Origin: Janthinobacterium sp.
GTDB taxonomy: Bacteria; Pseudomonadota; Gammaproteobacteria; Burkholderiales; Chitinibacteraceae
NCBI GenBank assembly: GCA_025360045.1
Contig: JANYCY010000091.1
Location: 1-64,000, forward strand
Direction of reading: 5' to 3'
DNA length: 64,000 nt
How positions within the stretch are numbered: the stretch's first letter is position 1; each line of letters opens with the position of its first letter. The translations under genes and the position numbers were made by a program. Positions 1 to 8,585 of the stretch are shown here, piece by piece. Under the pieces are notes generated by a model. That model was not told the DNA's origin. It was given only the letters and a program-made list of their open reading frames with translations, and did not search any database.

Positions 1-962
<962 letters not shown>

Positions 963-1157
963 TATAACCTGAAGCGCGTGTTGCGATAGGTGTCAGGAAT
1001 CAGGAGGCAGGATTCAGTCACAACTGAAGCTGCACTGATATAAATCCGACACCGTACAATCTACCTTATTTAGATCTAAAGATTACTTCTTCTATTTGCA
1101 AGGCTACAGCATTCGGGTTTTACTGAAACCTGACTGCTGTGACCTGAACCCTAAAAC

Positions 1158-1273
1158 GTCTGGCGACCATAGCGAGGTGGCCCCACTCCTTCCCATCCCG
1201 AACAGGACAGTGAAACACCTTAGCGCCGATGATAGTGCAGATTACCTGTGTGAAAGTAGGTCATCGCCAGACA
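1158..1273 (+). rRNA. rrf: 5S ribosomal RNA
   Basis: A 116-base 5S rRNA follows the 23S gene after about 195 bases. The two ends (GTCTGGCGACC and GGTCATCGCCAGAC) pair to form helix I, and the conserved CCCATCCCGAAC loop lies at 1193-1204. Order and spacing fit the end of a standard 16S-23S-5S operon. The spacer 963-1157 holds no tRNA that I can see. Confidence 0.96.
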
Positions 1274-1290
1274 CCTTATGTAGTAAACAG

Positions 1291-1322
1291 AACCCCCGTA
1301 CTCGAAAGAGGCGGGGGTTTTG
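1291..1322 (+). terminator. rRNA operon intrinsic terminator
   Basis: AACCCCCG and CGGGGGTT form a strong GC-rich stem around a loop containing TACTCGAAAGAGG, followed by TTTT. It lies 18 bases after the 5S gene, as expected for the end of an rRNA operon. Confidence 0.9.
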
Positions 1323-1365
1323 CTTTGGGCGAAAGGAATGTAGATACAAGAACCACCTGTGGTTT

Positions 1366-1438
1366 GCATGTTGGGTTACGCGATTATCGCTGGGCGAGGT
1401 AAACCTCGCACGCAGAGCGGCTAACCCAACCTACAAAA
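1366..1438. repeat. intergenic palindrome, GTTGGGTTA type
   Basis: An imperfect inverted repeat with outer arms ATGTTGGGTTA and CTAACCCAAC and an inner hairpin GCGAGGT/ACCTCGC. Similar GTTGGGTTA palindromes lie at 36937-37018 and 60559-60676. It occupies most of the gap between the rRNA operon and the next gene. Confidence 0.75.
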
Positions 1439-1516
1439 CCTACAAGACCTAGGCCCCTTGTTAAAGTCGTGTAATCTGTCTAAATACTGACGTGTGCTTG
1501 TGCAAAGGATGGGGGT

Positions 1517-2263
1517 ATGGCGAATCATTTTTTGCAGATTATTGCAGTGCAATTAAGCAAGTTGAATACAGGGCGTGAGCGTTTGCTGCTTGGGCAGGAT
1601 ACTGAAGCTTTGCATGATTTTCGCGTGGCCTTGCGTAGTTTGCGCTCATTACTGCCGATTGTGCTTAAGCGCTCTAAGCGTTTGGATAGTAGGATTCTTG
1701 CCGCTTGGAAGGCCTTGGCTCAATTTACTAGCCCTGTACGTGATGCTGAAGTGCTGTTATTACTTTTAGCTGGGCGGATGAGCGTGGTACAGCAGGAGGC
1801 ATTAGGGAAAAGCCATCGTGAAGGCTTGGCTTCGATTAATGCCGCTTTAGTTGGGCCGGATTTTGCGGTGCTTTCTCAGATTACTTTGCAGCAAAGTCGC
1901 TTAAGAATAAAGGAGTGTGATCCTTGCTTTTTAAAACGGCGAATCAAAATGCAGGCCAAAGATTATGTGAAATTAATAGATAAGGCAGATAAAACTAAGC
2001 GACCTTCGCTGGAAGAATGGCATGATAGGCGCCTTACGATTAAACGCCTGCGCTATTTGTCGCTACTTGCGGCCAAATGGTTGCCTCAAAAAATAAACGA
2101 TTTGCAGCTGCCACTTAAAAAAGCGCAAACCGCGATTGGCAAGCTGCATGATGCGGAATTGATCGCGCAATTTATGCTTGAAAAGAAGCTGAAAAAACCA
2201 TTATTTAAAAATGCACAAAATGCTTGGTGTAAATTAGCGGGTTTAAATAAAACGCTGCGATAA
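1517..2263 (+). CDS. CHAD domain protein
   Basis: A 248-residue soluble protein made almost entirely of one CHAD (conserved histidine alpha-helical) domain. The hallmark N-terminal motif HDFRVALRSLRS sits at residues 33-44, with KRLRYLSLLA and LHDAELIAQ near residues 175-220. CHAD domains bind inorganic polyphosphate and are often fused to a CYTH phosphatase domain; no CYTH domain is present here. The ATG is preceded by GGATGGGGG. It stands alone between the rRNA operon and a convergent zntB. The polyphosphate role is family knowledge, not shown by the sequence. Confidence 0.85.
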   Translation: MANHFLQIIAVQLSKLNTGRERLLLGQDTEALHDFRVALRSLRSLLPIVLKRSKRLDSRILAAWKALAQFTSPVRDAEVLLLLLAGRMSVVQQEALGKSHREGLASINAALVGPDFAVLSQITLQQSRLRIKECDPCFLKRRIKMQAKDYVKLIDKADKTKRPSLEEWHDRRLTIKRLRYLSLLAAKWLPQKINDLQLPLKKAQTAIGKLHDAELIAQFMLEKKLKKPLFKNAQNAWCKLAGLNKTLR

Positions 2264-2283
2264 GTCGCTAAGGGCTGCAGTTT

Positions 2284-3300
2284 CTAATCGTTTTTTCGAA
2301 ATGCCCAAGCTGCGGCAAATATTAAAAAGATAATAATGATCCCTACTATCATCCAGAAGCCATGCGGATGCTGGGCAAGAGGAATGCCACCTACATTCAT
2401 GCCCATTAGGCCTGCAATAATATTGACGGGTAGTGCGAGCACCGTGACGATGGTCAGAATATAAATACTGCGATTGGTTTGCTCGTTGACCTTCGCCGCG
2501 ACTTCTTCTTGTAGTAGTTTAATACGCTCAACGAGAGCCGTGATATCGCTTAGAACGGCGGAAAATTCCTCGGTGGACTGGCGTAAGTCTTGTATATCGT
2601 GCGGGCTAATCCACTCGGGAGGCCGGCTTAATAGCCGGAACAGAGCGGCAGGCTCTGGGGCTAATAGGCGACATAGGCGAACCAATACACGACGTAGCGC
2701 ACCTAAATCTCCACGCTTGATCTTGGGGCGATCGGTGAGTAATTGGTCTTCTTCTTTATCTACTTTGATGGCCGCTTCTCGCACGATTTGCATTAAGACA
2801 TCGGCTTGATCACGTAATAGATTGACCATTAAATCAACGGGAGAGCGAAACAATACGCCTGCCCGTACATGGTCGCGTAGTTTGTCTATCGAGCGCAGTG
2901 GCTTACTGCGGGCGGTAATCAGTAAATGCCGATCGGCACTCATCCATAGTGTTGCGGTGTCAGATGCATTAAAAGCAAAATCGAATAAAACATCATTCAC
3001 CACGCCAATTAAGCTGTGATCAGCGTATTCAATGCGTGTGGATTGAGATCCTTCATGCAAGGCTTCAAAAAATTGCTCTGAAAGCGTGAAATTAGATTTA
3101 AGCCATTTTTCTGCCGCGGTATTACTCAGATTAAAATGCAGCCATAAATATTCTTCTGATGTTCCTGCACATGCATCGGCTAGGTATTGTTTGATTTGCT
3201 CGGATTCTATTTGTTTGCCGGGCAAGCCAGGTAAAAATAGATAGCCGCAAATCATACCTGTTTGATCTGATCCATAATTGCCCACAAGATTGGCAGCCAT
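2284..3300 (-). CDS. zntB: CorA-family transporter, ZntB-like
   Basis: A 338-residue CorA-superfamily inner-membrane protein. A large cytoplasmic N-terminal part (about 1-270, helical in its second half) leads to two C-terminal membrane helices (about 277-300 and 310-333) with the signature GMNVGG between them. CorA/ZntB proteins are pentameric divalent-cation channels; ZntB members move zinc, with proton coupling proposed. The GMN-containing loop GMNVGGIP resembles the ZntB subgroup more than magnesium CorA proteins, which is the reason for the symbol. Start chosen at ATG 3300; a second ATG 15 codons in is possible. Convergent with the CHAD gene. Confidence 0.8.
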   Translation of the reverse strand: MAANLVGNYGSDQTGMICGYLFLPGLPGKQIESEQIKQYLADACAGTSEEYLWLHFNLSNTAAEKWLKSNFTLSEQFFEALHEGSQSTRIEYADHSLIGVVNDVLFDFAFNASDTATLWMSADRHLLITARSKPLRSIDKLRDHVRAGVLFRSPVDLMVNLLRDQADVLMQIVREAAIKVDKEEDQLLTDRPKIKRGDLGALRRVLVRLCRLLAPEPAALFRLLSRPPEWISPHDIQDLRQSTEEFSAVLSDITALVERIKLLQEEVAAKVNEQTNRSIYILTIVTVLALPVNIIAGLMGMNVGGIPLAQHPHGFWMIVGIIIIFLIFAAAWAFRKND

Positions 3301-3342
3301 AGCACCTGCTTATATAAAGAATAGGTTTTGGGAGGTGACGTA

Positions 3343-3405
3343 ATGAATGCTAGCTTTTATTTATTACATAAAAAATATGGAATGGTTTTGCATTCAAATA
3401 CTTAA
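3343..3405 (+). other. possible 20-codon leader ORF
   Basis: ATG at 3343 is preceded by a near-perfect Shine-Dalgarno sequence (GGGAGGTGA, 3330-3338) and opens a 20-codon frame ending TAA at 3403-3405. It lies between the divergent zntB start and the glycerophosphodiesterase gene. The strong ribosome site with such a short frame suggests a leader peptide or a decayed gene; nothing in the peptide identifies it. Confidence 0.3.
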
Positions 3406-3514
3406 ACTTTTACAGATCTATATTTGGATTCATCTAGACGTCATGTGGATGACTTAATCCTGCAACGAATAGTTTATAAAATGCCTGTTTTATCTATTGG
3501 CAGATCCATACACC

Positions 3515-4870
3515 ATGTTAAAACCTTCGATTCTGGCTTGTAGTATTGCACTGGCATTAAGCGCTTGTGGTAGTGATGATGTAACACCCGAGGCAGCAAA
3601 GCCTGCTTTATTAACGCTGGATGGTCAGCAAGCGTTAGTGATTGGTCATCGTGGTTTGCCAGGATTGTTTCCTGAAGAAACCAAGCCTGCTTATGAAGGT
3701 GCTGCGGATGCAGGGGCGGATTCTTTGGAGCTGGATCTGCATATGACTAAGGATTGTGTGTTGGTGGCTCGCCATAATCCGTGGCTAAGTGACAATACCA
3801 ATGTGGCAGATGTGGCAAAGACTGTGCCAGAAGTGGCGGCACGTAAGCGTACAACGCCGGGTGTTCTGGTTAATGTGAAATATGATGTGGCGAAATTTGG
3901 TGGCCCTGCACAATATCTAAGTGATGTAGTCGATGCTAAAGATCCAAAATCAGTTTTGAAAGCTTTAGTTGTTGATGGTGAAAATCATATAAATGATTGG
4001 TCTATTACGGACTTTACCGTAGCAGAGCTGAAAAAATGGTTTGGTGGTACCAGCTATGATAATGCGGCTGAGCGTGTGCTGGCGACGGCTCAAAATGGTA
4101 AATATCCAATCTTAACTATGCAGGAAGTGATTGATATTGCTAATGCGAAAACTAAAATAACAGGCCGTGCTATTAGTATTTATCCAGAATTAAAAAATCC
4201 AGTTTGGAATAATGCTCAAGCCAAGGCGAATGGTTGTGGCACGGGTGAGCGCCCATTTGAAGACGCTTTCCTTAAGCTGATTAATGACAATAAGCTTAAT
4301 AGCAAAACGGCTCCGATTTTTGTACAGAGTTTTGAGCCGGGCACGCTTAGGTATTTACGCACAGCAGGTATGACGGCTCGTTCGGTACAGCTGATTGATG
4401 GTAACGATATCAATTACAAAACAGGCGAAGTGATTTATCAGCAGCCTGATGAATACAATTTTGTGGATGGTCGCCCTTATAGCTGGACTGTGGCGGGCGA
4501 GGCACGTTACTTTGGTGAAATGCTTACGCCTGCTGGCTTGGCTGAAATTAAAACTTACGCAGATGGTATTGGCCCATGGAAGCCACAGGTGATGGCGCAC
4601 ACGGTTGTGCCTTATGTTGAAAAAAGTGGCTTAGCTGCAGTGACCAATGTTGCGCCGACCAGCGTGATTGCAGATGCACATAAGGCTGGCTTGTTTGTGC
4701 ATGTTTATACCTTCCGTGATGAAGCGAAGCGTTTGGCTGGTGTGTATAAAGGTGACCCAGCGGCTGAATTCTTGGCTTACTACCGTGCGGGTGTAGATGG
4801 TGTGTTTGCTGATTTTGCGGGTACGGCCGTGGCTGCAAGAGCGACGTATTTGAAAGAAATGAAGCGTTAA
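3515..4870 (+). CDS. glycerophosphodiester phosphodiesterase lipoprotein
   Basis: A 451-residue exported enzyme of the GDPD family, which hydrolyses glycerophosphodiesters to glycerol 3-phosphate and an alcohol. The ATG at 3515 starts a typical lipoprotein signal peptide ending LSAC, so Cys is probably lipidated. The catalytic motifs are visible: GHRG (about residue 52), then LELDLHMTKD with the metal-binding Glu and Asp, and ARHNPW. Length and a long insertion resemble the periplasmic GlpQ branch rather than the short cytoplasmic UgpQ. A longer frame from TTG 3497 exists but would spoil the signal peptide. It stands alone, convergent with fabI. Confidence 0.85.
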   Translation: MLKPSILACSIALALSACGSDDVTPEAAKPALLTLDGQQALVIGHRGLPGLFPEETKPAYEGAADAGADSLELDLHMTKDCVLVARHNPWLSDNTNVADVAKTVPEVAARKRTTPGVLVNVKYDVAKFGGPAQYLSDVVDAKDPKSVLKALVVDGENHINDWSITDFTVAELKKWFGGTSYDNAAERVLATAQNGKYPILTMQEVIDIANAKTKITGRAISIYPELKNPVWNNAQAKANGCGTGERPFEDAFLKLINDNKLNSKTAPIFVQSFEPGTLRYLRTAGMTARSVQLIDGNDINYKTGEVIYQQPDEYNFVDGRPYSWTVAGEARYFGEMLTPAGLAEIKTYADGIGPWKPQVMAHTVVPYVEKSGLAAVTNVAPTSVIADAHKAGLFVHVYTFRDEAKRLAGVYKGDPAAEFLAYYRAGVDGVFADFAGTAVAARATYLKEMKR

Positions 4871-4940
4871 TTGGACCTGTAGCAGCGGTGCTGCTACAAG
4901 GTGCTTTAAGCTCATCGGGTCTTTGATGAGGTTTAAATAA

Positions 4941-4973
4941 AAACGGCTTTGCTGCGATTGCAGCAAAGCCGTT
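4941..4973. terminator. hairpin between convergent genes
   Basis: AAACGGCTTTGCTGC and GCAGCAAAGCCGTTT form a perfect 15-bp stem with a 3-base loop. It lies between the convergent glycerophosphodiesterase and fabI genes and probably ends transcription from both sides, although the T tract is only three bases. A second hairpin (TGTAGCAGC/GCTGCTACA) lies just upstream near 4877-4897. Confidence 0.75.
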
Positions 4974-4998
4974 TCACGTGGAACAGGGCTTGTATCTA

Positions 4999-5787
4999 TC
5001 AGCCCATGATATGAAAGCCACCATCAATATAAATAGTGCCGCCAGTAATCAGCTTGGCGCTGTCTGAGGCAAGGCCTGCGCAGGCTGCGCCTACATCTTC
5101 GATGCTCACGAGCGAGCGGGTGGGGGCTTCGGCAGCGGCTTTATCGAGTAATTCATCGAACTCTGCAATCCCTGATGCCGCACGGGTTTTGAGCGGGCCG
5201 GGCGAGATAGCGTGCACGCGTATCCCCTTAGGGCCAAGCTCCGCTGCGGTATAGCGGCAGACGGATTCAAGTGCGGCTTTTACTGGCCCCATGATATTGT
5301 AATTTTTGATGACTTTTTCTGCGCCGTAATAACTCATAGCAAACAGTGTGCCGCCTTTATCCATTAGCGGCTCGGCAAGGCGGGCCATTTCGATAAAGGA
5401 GTAGCAGGAGACTTTCATTGCTGTATGGAAGTCTGCTTCGGTGACATCGACGACACGGCCGTGTAGGGCTTCTTTGGGGGCAAAGGCAATCGAGTGGATG
5501 GCAAAATCCAAGCGGCCCCATTTTTTACGGATTTCTTCAAATACGGCTTCCATTTGTCCGGCTTGCAGCACATCCATAGGCAGAAAGAGTGAGGCTTCTA
5601 GCTCGGCGGCCAGTGGCTCAACAAAGGGCCGGCCTTTTTCGTTGATATAGGTAATGGCTAACTCGGCTCCTCTTTGCTGAAATGCTTTAGCGCAGCCATA
5701 GGCAATGGAGTGCTGGTTGGCTATGCCGATGATAATGCCTTTCTTGCCTGCCAATGTTTCATGCGGAGAGAGGCTGAGTTGGGTCAT
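4999..5787 (-). CDS. fabI: enoyl-ACP reductase FabI (NADH)
   Basis: A 262-residue short-chain dehydrogenase of the FabI type, which reduces trans-2-enoyl-ACP at the end of each fatty acid elongation round. The N-terminal nucleotide-binding segment reads GIIIGIANQHSIAYG, and the catalytic tyrosine and lysine are in NYNIMGPVK (about residues 160-168), matching the Y-x6-K spacing of FabI. It is the last gene of a minus-strand cluster after ackA (48-base gap), so it may be a pathway-specific paralogue acting on the cluster's substrate rather than the housekeeping enzyme; that is inference. Confidence 0.88.
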   Translation of the reverse strand: MTQLSLSPHETLAGKKGIIIGIANQHSIAYGCAKAFQQRGAELAITYINEKGRPFVEPLAAELEASLFLPMDVLQAGQMEAVFEEIRKKWGRLDFAIHSIAFAPKEALHGRVVDVTEADFHTAMKVSCYSFIEMARLAEPLMDKGGTLFAMSYYGAEKVIKNYNIMGPVKAALESVCRYTAAELGPKGIRVHAISPGPLKTRAASGIAEFDELLDKAAAEAPTRSLVSIEDVGAACAGLASDSAKLITGGTIYIDGGFHIMG

Positions 5788-5835
5788 CTTGCGTCCTTAA
5801 GTGATTGGGTTTAGCGGGCGTATTGCCCGCATAGA

Positions 5836-7017
5836 TCACAAACCGAGTTGGGTTCGAGTATGACGAGCAATCATGAGTTCCTCATTACTTGGAATTAACC
5901 ATGCGGTAGTGGGGCTGTCTATCATGCTAATGCATTGCTCGCCTGCATCGTTGGCGTGAGTGTCTAAATCGATGCCTAGCCATTGCGCTTGCTCGCACAC
6001 ACGCTGACGGATAATGGCGCTGTTTTCACCGATGCCTGCGGTAAAGACCAGCGCATCTAGGCCATTCATACTGGCGGCGAGTGCGCCTAGTTCCTTGCTG
6101 ATGCGGTGTACAAAATAATCTACGGCAAGCTCGGCGAGTGGCTCGCTGCTGGCAAGGAGCACCCGCATATCACTGCTGATACCCGACAAGCCTAGTAGCC
6201 CAGAGCGCTTATAAAGCAGCTCTTCTACTTGCGAAATGCTGAGTTGTTCTTGCTGTAGCAAATACAAAACCACTCCTGCATCCAAACTCCCTGCACGCGT
6301 GCCCATCATCAGCCCGTCGAGCGCGGTAAAGCCCATACTACTGGCCACGCTTTTTCCATTTTGCACTGCGCACATGCTGGCACCATTGCCTAAGTGGGCG
6401 ATTACAACTTTGCCTGCTGCAATTTCTGGCTCTCGCTGCTTGAGGGTGGTCGAGACGTATTCATACGACAAACCATGAAAGCCATAGCGCCGAATGCCAC
6501 GCTCGTAACAGCTGTAGGGAAGCCCAAATAACTGGTTGATTTGGTTTTGGCTGCGGTGAAACGCAGTATCAAAACAGGCTATCTGCGGTAAATCAGGTAG
6601 AGCATTTGCAACGGCGCGAATGGCGGCCAAATTATGCGGTTGATGCAAGGGGGCCAAAGGCGTGAGCGCATCGAGTGCATTGATAATGCCGGGTGTGAGT
6701 CGCACTGGGGCCGCATAGTGCGCGCCGCCATGCACAACACGATGCCCAACACCCAGGAGTTTGAGTCCTTGATAGTGCTGGTTTAAGAGCGTGGCAATGG
6801 CTTGCAAGCAATGGTCATGGTCTTTGTCTTCTCCTTGCCAATGCTCATCTGCCAAGATTTTGTCATGATGATCTTTGGCAATAAAGTGAGGCGCACTGCC
6901 GATACCCTCAACTTGCCCCTTAGCCATCAGATGCAAATCACTCGCGGCTTCATATTCAAACAAAGAAAACTTTAGGCTGGATGAACCCGCATTCAGAACC
7001 AGAATGGCCTTGGTCAT
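5836..7017 (-). CDS. ackA: acetate kinase family acyl kinase
   Basis: A 393-residue acetokinase (ASKHA fold) that transfers phosphate between an acyl phosphate and ADP. Motifs: ILVLNAGSSSLKFSLFE at the start, GFHGLSYEYVS, and GNGASMCAVQNGKS with MMGTRAGSLDAGVV in the middle. ATG 7017 is chosen: it begins four bases after the stop of the upstream gene and directly precedes the conserved N-terminus; a longer frame would overlap that gene. Pairing with the phosphotransacylase domain upstream gives an acyl-CoA to acyl-phosphate to acid route with ATP formation. Acetate, propionate or butyrate cannot be told apart from sequence. Confidence 0.88.
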   Translation of the reverse strand: MTKAILVLNAGSSSLKFSLFEYEAASDLHLMAKGQVEGIGSAPHFIAKDHHDKILADEHWQGEDKDHDHCLQAIATLLNQHYQGLKLLGVGHRVVHGGAHYAAPVRLTPGIINALDALTPLAPLHQPHNLAAIRAVANALPDLPQIACFDTAFHRSQNQINQLFGLPYSCYERGIRRYGFHGLSYEYVSTTLKQREPEIAAGKVVIAHLGNGASMCAVQNGKSVASSMGFTALDGLMMGTRAGSLDAGVVLYLLQQEQLSISQVEELLYKRSGLLGLSGISSDMRVLLASSEPLAELAVDYFVHRISKELGALAASMNGLDALVFTAGIGENSAIIRQRVCEQAQWLGIDLDTHANDAGEQCISMIDSPTTAWLIPSNEELMIARHTRTQLGL

Positions 7018-7021
7018 TGCT

Positions 7022-8431
7022 TTAATCCTGTGTTGGCGTGAGTGTTTTTGCAAGACGGGGGGCATTGGCCATTAAGCAGGCAATGGCGCAGGAGGCGAGC
7101 TTGGTTCGGTCGTTATCGGCACGGCTAGTCAGCACAATGGGCACTCGAGCACCTAACACAATGCCTGCTGCATCTGCATTACTCATAAAGGTGAGTTGCT
7201 TGGCGAGGATATTGCCTGCCTCTAGATCGGGGACGAGCAAAATATCCGCGTCACCCGCCACCGCCGAGGTAATTTTCTTGATGCGGGCCGATTCATAGCT
7301 AATCGCATTATCTAAGGCCAGAGGGCCATCAAGAATTGCGCCCGTGATCTGCCCTCTATCGGCCATTTTGCATAGGCTAGCGGCTTCTAAGGTGGAGAGG
7401 ATTTTTGGGTTAATGGTTTCAACGGCGGATAGGATTGCCACTTTGGGTTGGGCTATGCCAAGGATATGGGCCAGATCAATGGCATTTTGGCAAATGTCGA
7501 GTTTCGCCAGCAGATCGGGGTAGATATTGATCGCTGCATCGGTGACCAAGAGTGTTTTATGGTAGGTGGGTACATCCATAATAAAAACATGGCTGATTCG
7601 GCGCTCGGTACGCAGGCTGCTGTTAACGACCGCACTCATTAGCTCATCAGTATGCAGGCTGCCCTTCATCAGGATATTGGCTTCACCACTGGTGACCAGC
7701 TCTACAGCACGGCTGGCCGCAGCATGGCTGTGCGGTACATCCTCAATGCGTAGGCCGCTAATATTGAGGCCAAACTGCTCCGCCACGGCCTGAATCTTGG
7801 CTGATGGGCCAACTAAGATAGGCAGCATTAAGCCTAGTGCCGCAGCATCAATGGCGACTTTGAGTGATGATTCATCACAAGGATGAGCCATTGCCACGGT
7901 GAACGCGGGCATGTGATTGCACCGCTCCAAGAGCACTTCAAAGGCATTATGGGTTTGCACACTGACCTGTCCAGCATCAGGGCGGCTTAAGCTGATTCTT
8001 TCTGTGGGAGCTACGACCTTGGCAATGCCCGTCATAATGGTTTGGGCATGCTGATTACTGCATTGGCAATCAAAACTGATGGTGTGGCTTTCTGGGTATT
8101 TCTCACGCACGGTAATACTGATTTCCAGCGTATCCCCCAAAATAGCCGCAGCATGGAATTGTAAACTTTGCCCCGCATACACAGTGCCCGGCCCCGGTAG
8201 CTGGCTGCCTAGCAGCCCCGATATTTGCGCCCCTAGCCACATGCCGGGGGCGGTTGCGCCACTAAACCCCGCATGATTAGCAAAAGCAGCCTCTAGATGC
8301 GTTGGATTAAAATCGCCTGCTACGGTGGCAAACAGCTGAATATCACGCATCGACAAGGTGTGCTGCACACTGGCGTAATCGCCGATTTCTATTTCATCAA
8401 AGCAGCGATTTTGTAAGGTAATTGAACTCAT
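7022..8431 (-). CDS. bifunctional MaoC enoyl-CoA hydratase / phosphate acyltransferase
   Basis: A 469-residue fusion. Residues about 10-150 form a MaoC-like hot-dog hydratase domain (FNPTHLEAAFANHAGFSG resembles the hydratase 2 motif with Asp/His replaced by a variant). Residues about 165-469 are a phosphate acetyl/butyryltransferase domain that swaps CoA for phosphate. Such fusions occur next to acetate kinase and DUF3141 genes in many betaproteobacteria. ackA starts four bases after its stop, so the two are surely cotranscribed. The likely role is handling short 3-hydroxyacyl or enoyl-CoA thioesters; the exact substrate is unknown. Confidence 0.85.
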   Translation of the reverse strand: MSSITLQNRCFDEIEIGDYASVQHTLSMRDIQLFATVAGDFNPTHLEAAFANHAGFSGATAPGMWLGAQISGLLGSQLPGPGTVYAGQSLQFHAAAILGDTLEISITVREKYPESHTISFDCQCSNQHAQTIMTGIAKVVAPTERISLSRPDAGQVSVQTHNAFEVLLERCNHMPAFTVAMAHPCDESSLKVAIDAAALGLMLPILVGPSAKIQAVAEQFGLNISGLRIEDVPHSHAAASRAVELVTSGEANILMKGSLHTDELMSAVVNSSLRTERRISHVFIMDVPTYHKTLLVTDAAINIYPDLLAKLDICQNAIDLAHILGIAQPKVAILSAVETINPKILSTLEAASLCKMADRGQITGAILDGPLALDNAISYESARIKKITSAVAGDADILLVPDLEAGNILAKQLTFMSNADAAGIVLGARVPIVLTSRADNDRTKLASCAIACLMANAPRLAKTLTPTQD

Positions 8432-8483
8432 CCATTCCGCCCCTTAGGACTAGCTTCAGATTAATTTGCCCAAAATGGCATGT

Positions 8484-8558
8484 CCGTCATCCCCGAATGT
8501 ATTTATAGGGGATCCAGTCGTGCTACTGGATTCCCGATACAAACACTCGGGAATGACG
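8484..8558. repeat. CGTCATTCCCG intergenic hairpin element, copy 1
   Basis: About 75 bp with ends CCGTCATCCCCGA and TCGGGAATGACG in inverse orientation and an inner GGATCCAGT/ACTGGATTCC hairpin. Further copies are at 20531-20605, 36689-36763 and, degenerate, 11085-11131. All end near a GAGCCATATCC-like tail. It fills the gap between DUF3141 and the MaoC fusion inside a co-oriented cluster. Confidence 0.8.
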
Positions 8559-8585
8559 TTTTTATTGAGGGTTCAAGCCATATCC

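Noticed and set aside
963-1157. Searched for tRNA genes in the 23S-5S spacer and other gaps
   Set aside because: No cloverleaf with CCA-end or TTCGA-type T loop could be recognised by eye.
1096-1452. 118-codon frame across the 5S gene and following palindrome
   Set aside because: It covers the 5S rRNA, its terminator and a repeat, so it is a chance frame.
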